Shown here: piece after piece, positions 61,986-64,000 of the stretch | Numbering within the stretch: the first letter of the stretch is position 1 | Layout: every line of letters starts with the position of its first letter | NCBI GenBank assembly: GCA_964017045.1 | Contig: OZ024801.1 | Span: 30,662,049 to 30,726,048, forward strand | Direction of reading: 5' to 3' | Length of the DNA stretch: 64,000 bases | From: Omphiscola glabra | Lineage: Eukaryota > Mollusca > Gastropoda > Lymnaeidae | The notes under the pieces: model-generated | What the model was told of the DNA's origin: nothing | The model's input: the letters and a program-made list of their open reading frames with translations, nothing else | Databases searched by the model: none | Translations under genes and position numbers: made by a program

Positions 61986-62249
61986 ATGTAAGGCATTAAA
62001 GACGGTGGAGGCTTTGAAGACTTGTCGTTTTGTCACTTGTCGTTTTGTCACCTTGTCGTTTTGTCACCTTGTCGTTTTGTCACCTTGTCGTTTTGTCACC
62101 TTGTCGTTTTGTCACCTTGTCGTTTTGTCGCCTTGTCGTTTTGTCACCTTGTCATTTTGTCACCTTGTCGTTTTGTCACTTGTCGTTTTGTCACTTGTCG
62201 TTTTGTCCCTTGTCATTTTGTCACTTGTCGTTTTGTCATGGAACCGATA

Positions 62250-62935
62250 ATATCGGCACATTCCAGCATTAATATAAATGCGAATCACAAGTTGGATGAT
62301 AACTTCCTTAAAGGGAATAACTCTCCTTAACAAGTTGTACTCCAGCAGACAGTCCCAAAATCGGGGGGAAAAAAATGAAAGGAAGAATGTGTGTTTGAAT
62401 CAATTGAATGATGTTATAATGTTAGACTAAGATGTTAGTCCCAGGCGATAATAACCCTAGCTACGCCACTGCTCAATAGTGAAATTAGTGGAGTAAAGCA
62501 GTGCCGTCTTAAACTCCTAAAGGCTAAGGCATGGCCATGGCCAGACTGCGCCCCTGCCCAGGGTCTCACGCCTCTAGGCTCTAGGTGGCCTCAATCTTGA
62601 CTTGAGGCTTGAGGGGGCCTCAGTCAGGCTCTAACTAAGGGGTCTCTAGGGAACCGTACGCGTCCAGGACGCCTCACGCTTTTAGGGGCATTATGCTGCC
62701 AATTCTATTAATGAAAGGCAGCGACTCTTTGCGTCCGGGTGCTGGGTACCAGAAGTGAGAGGTTGGTTAAAAAACCATTGAAAATATTATTGTTGGGTTT
62801 GTAAGACAAAATTTGGGGTAAATTCCAAGAATTAGTTCCGTGATGTCTCACACGGCCGCCATCTAAGTTACCGCGACCCGTAAAATTAATAATAAAACAT
62901 TAAATAATAATGAAAAAAATTCCTAAATGAAATTT
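62250..62935. other. Repeat debris, no gene
   Basis: Contains a solitary MITE end (tagctacgccactg, about 62459-62472) and a GC-rich block with repeated ctctagg / gcctca phrases. Confidence 0.5.
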
Positions 62936-63042
62936 AACCCTAAACCTAACCTGAACCCTAAATCTAAACCTAACCTGAACCCTTAATCTATCCCTAAACC
63001 TCTAAAAAAAAATATATCCCTAAACCTAACCTGAACCCTAAA
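62936..63042 (+). repeat. Degenerate telomere-like repeat
   Basis: Repeated ccctaaacctaacctgaa phrases, close to (CCCTAA)n but with an 18-bp higher-order unit. Short and internal, with an A-run interruption in the middle. Confidence 0.7.
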
Positions 63043-64000
63043 CAATCACGCTGGGCATTAATAGTGTGAAATAGCCAAATTTGGTATCAAATGAAAGATA
63101 ATTGAATGGACTATACGTTTGTAAACTTACTAAAATAAATTACCACAAATGACATCCGAATAGCATTGAGTTTAATGGGACCCGGGTGCAAATGGCGGCG
63201 CTGCGTGTCCTGGTCCATTTTGCCCTCCTTAGTTACGCCTCTGTCCACAGGCACTTATCCCTCTCCACCCCCCCACCCTCGGAGGAAATTCTCTGAAAGA
63301 AACGCTATTCTTTACATACGCAGGTCAATTTTATGCTTTTCTCGATGTTTGAAGTTTATTTTGGAATGAGACTCAAAATGTAACTTTCCCCATGGTTTCT
63401 TGAATATGTATAAATTGTTATGTGTCATTATAAGGTTTTAACAATTTTTAATAAATGTAATCTGTTTTAAGATTTGGATCCTTAGAAGAATAGTATTGTC
63501 TATGCATAACAAAGGACTGCAACCATTTTACTAAGATATGATATAAAAGCTAGTGATATTTACAATACTCAAATTTATTTATAAATTATCTTAACAATTC
63601 TAATATCATAATTACAAAATCAATTGGTCAAATAAAATTATGTCTTGCACCTTTAATCCCTAAAAGCCCTCCTTTTTTTTTCACTTGGCTTAAAATGCTG
63701 CCCACTCCTATAAAGACAAAAACATGCTGCCAGTGACTACAACTGAGAAAGCAAATAAAGAAGATTGAGACCCATTTGAGATGGAATTCTGGGATGGATT
63801 GGCTTAGCAAGCAACAAATATTTATTTTTAAAAATATTTTTCAATTATGTTTGTTAAGTTTTCCAAAAACTAAAAATTCCTAATCACGCCTAACATCACA
63901 TAAAACTTTCAGATTACACATTCGTAATGCATCTTGATTTGATATTGATTATATAATTTATATCAGATATAATAAACAATAAGTAAAATGTTGTTCAAGA
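63043..64000. other. Intergenic, no supported gene
   Basis: Another solitary MITE end (tagttacgcctctg) at about 63230-63243. The remainder is AT-rich without recognisable ORFs. Confidence 0.5.

Larger units (their letters stand above)
60090..62245. mobile_element. Composite foldback-like repeat with minisatellite arms
   Basis: Arms are made of a 15-16-bp minisatellite (gacaaaacgacaagtg): 60098-60205 and 61153-61262 in one orientation, 62018-62240 in the other. A ~90-bp block (tgccttacatacaataaagt...cggttatcagact, 60235-60323) next to the first arm recurs inverted at about 61280-61368 and continues at 61986-62020. So 61146-62245 reads arm, core, inverted arm, a foldback unit, and 60090-60325 is a truncated second unit. 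Ends ggtaaccagacaaaacg and cgttttgtcatggaacc are near-inverse. A hAT-like element splits the core. Confidence 0.7.

Noticed and set aside
61954..62330. Overlapping plus-strand ORFs of 80-102 residues with CRFVTLSFCHLVVLSP-type repeats
   Set aside because: All three frames of a 16-bp minisatellite lack stops, so the frames are open by periodicity. No start context, splice signals or homology supports a Cys-rich protein.

Overview
This window is animal nuclear DNA: AT-rich, with genes split by GT-AG introns and with many transposable-element (TE) remnants and minisatellites between and inside them. The proteins are metazoan orthologues, and the repeats include a SPIN-like hAT mini-element and many short 'cagtggcgtagctagg' elements. 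A mollusc, probably a freshwater pulmonate snail, is my best guess. That is inference; no sequence search was run.

Layout. (1) About 508-11009 (+): the 3' part of AASDH (acyl-CoA synthetase family member 4 / beta-alanine-activating enzyme). It carries the adenylation C-terminus, a carrier domain and a PQQ-type propeller. Its largest visible intron (4008-10052) holds a head-to-tail array of Helitron-like elements and a 40-bp minisatellite. (2) 12259-15175 (-): MAT2B, the regulatory subunit of methionine adenosyltransferase, in five coding exons, tail to tail with AASDH. (3) 16346-17632 (+): a single-ORF gene divergent from MAT2B. Its product carries six copies of the D/E-H-x-Y HCF-1-binding motif, and I do not recognise the family. 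(4) 17.6-23.7 kb: AT-rich 3'UTR/intergenic DNA with one MITE. (5) 23854-50579 (+): ubinuclein (UBN1/2), the histone-binding subunit of the HIRA H3.3 chaperone complex. I rebuilt 17 internal or first exons with matching phases, plus three alternative 3' ends. Its introns hold TE remnants, a 43-bp minisatellite, a 1.18-kb DNA transposon with terminal inverted repeats (TIRs) and target-site duplication (TSD), and the SPIN-like element. (6) 51134-51924 (-): a two-exon gene for a 190-residue RING-finger protein, convergent with ubinuclein. (7) 52-64 kb: no convincing host gene; nested MITEs, hAT elements, a LINE reverse-transcriptase remnant, minisatellites, a 334-bp tandem duplication, a composite foldback-like repeat and degenerate telomere-like DNA.

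The genes do not form an operon or defence cluster; they are ordinary neighbours. The observations most worth follow-up are the multi-HCF-binding-motif protein, the SPIN-like element, the duplicated splice acceptor in AASDH whose upstream copy leads straight to a stop codon, the alternative 3' ends of ubinuclein, and the nested foldback repeat at 60.1-62.2 kb. All coordinates come from reading the sequence by eye; splice sites were chosen by GT/AG, phase and protein continuity.
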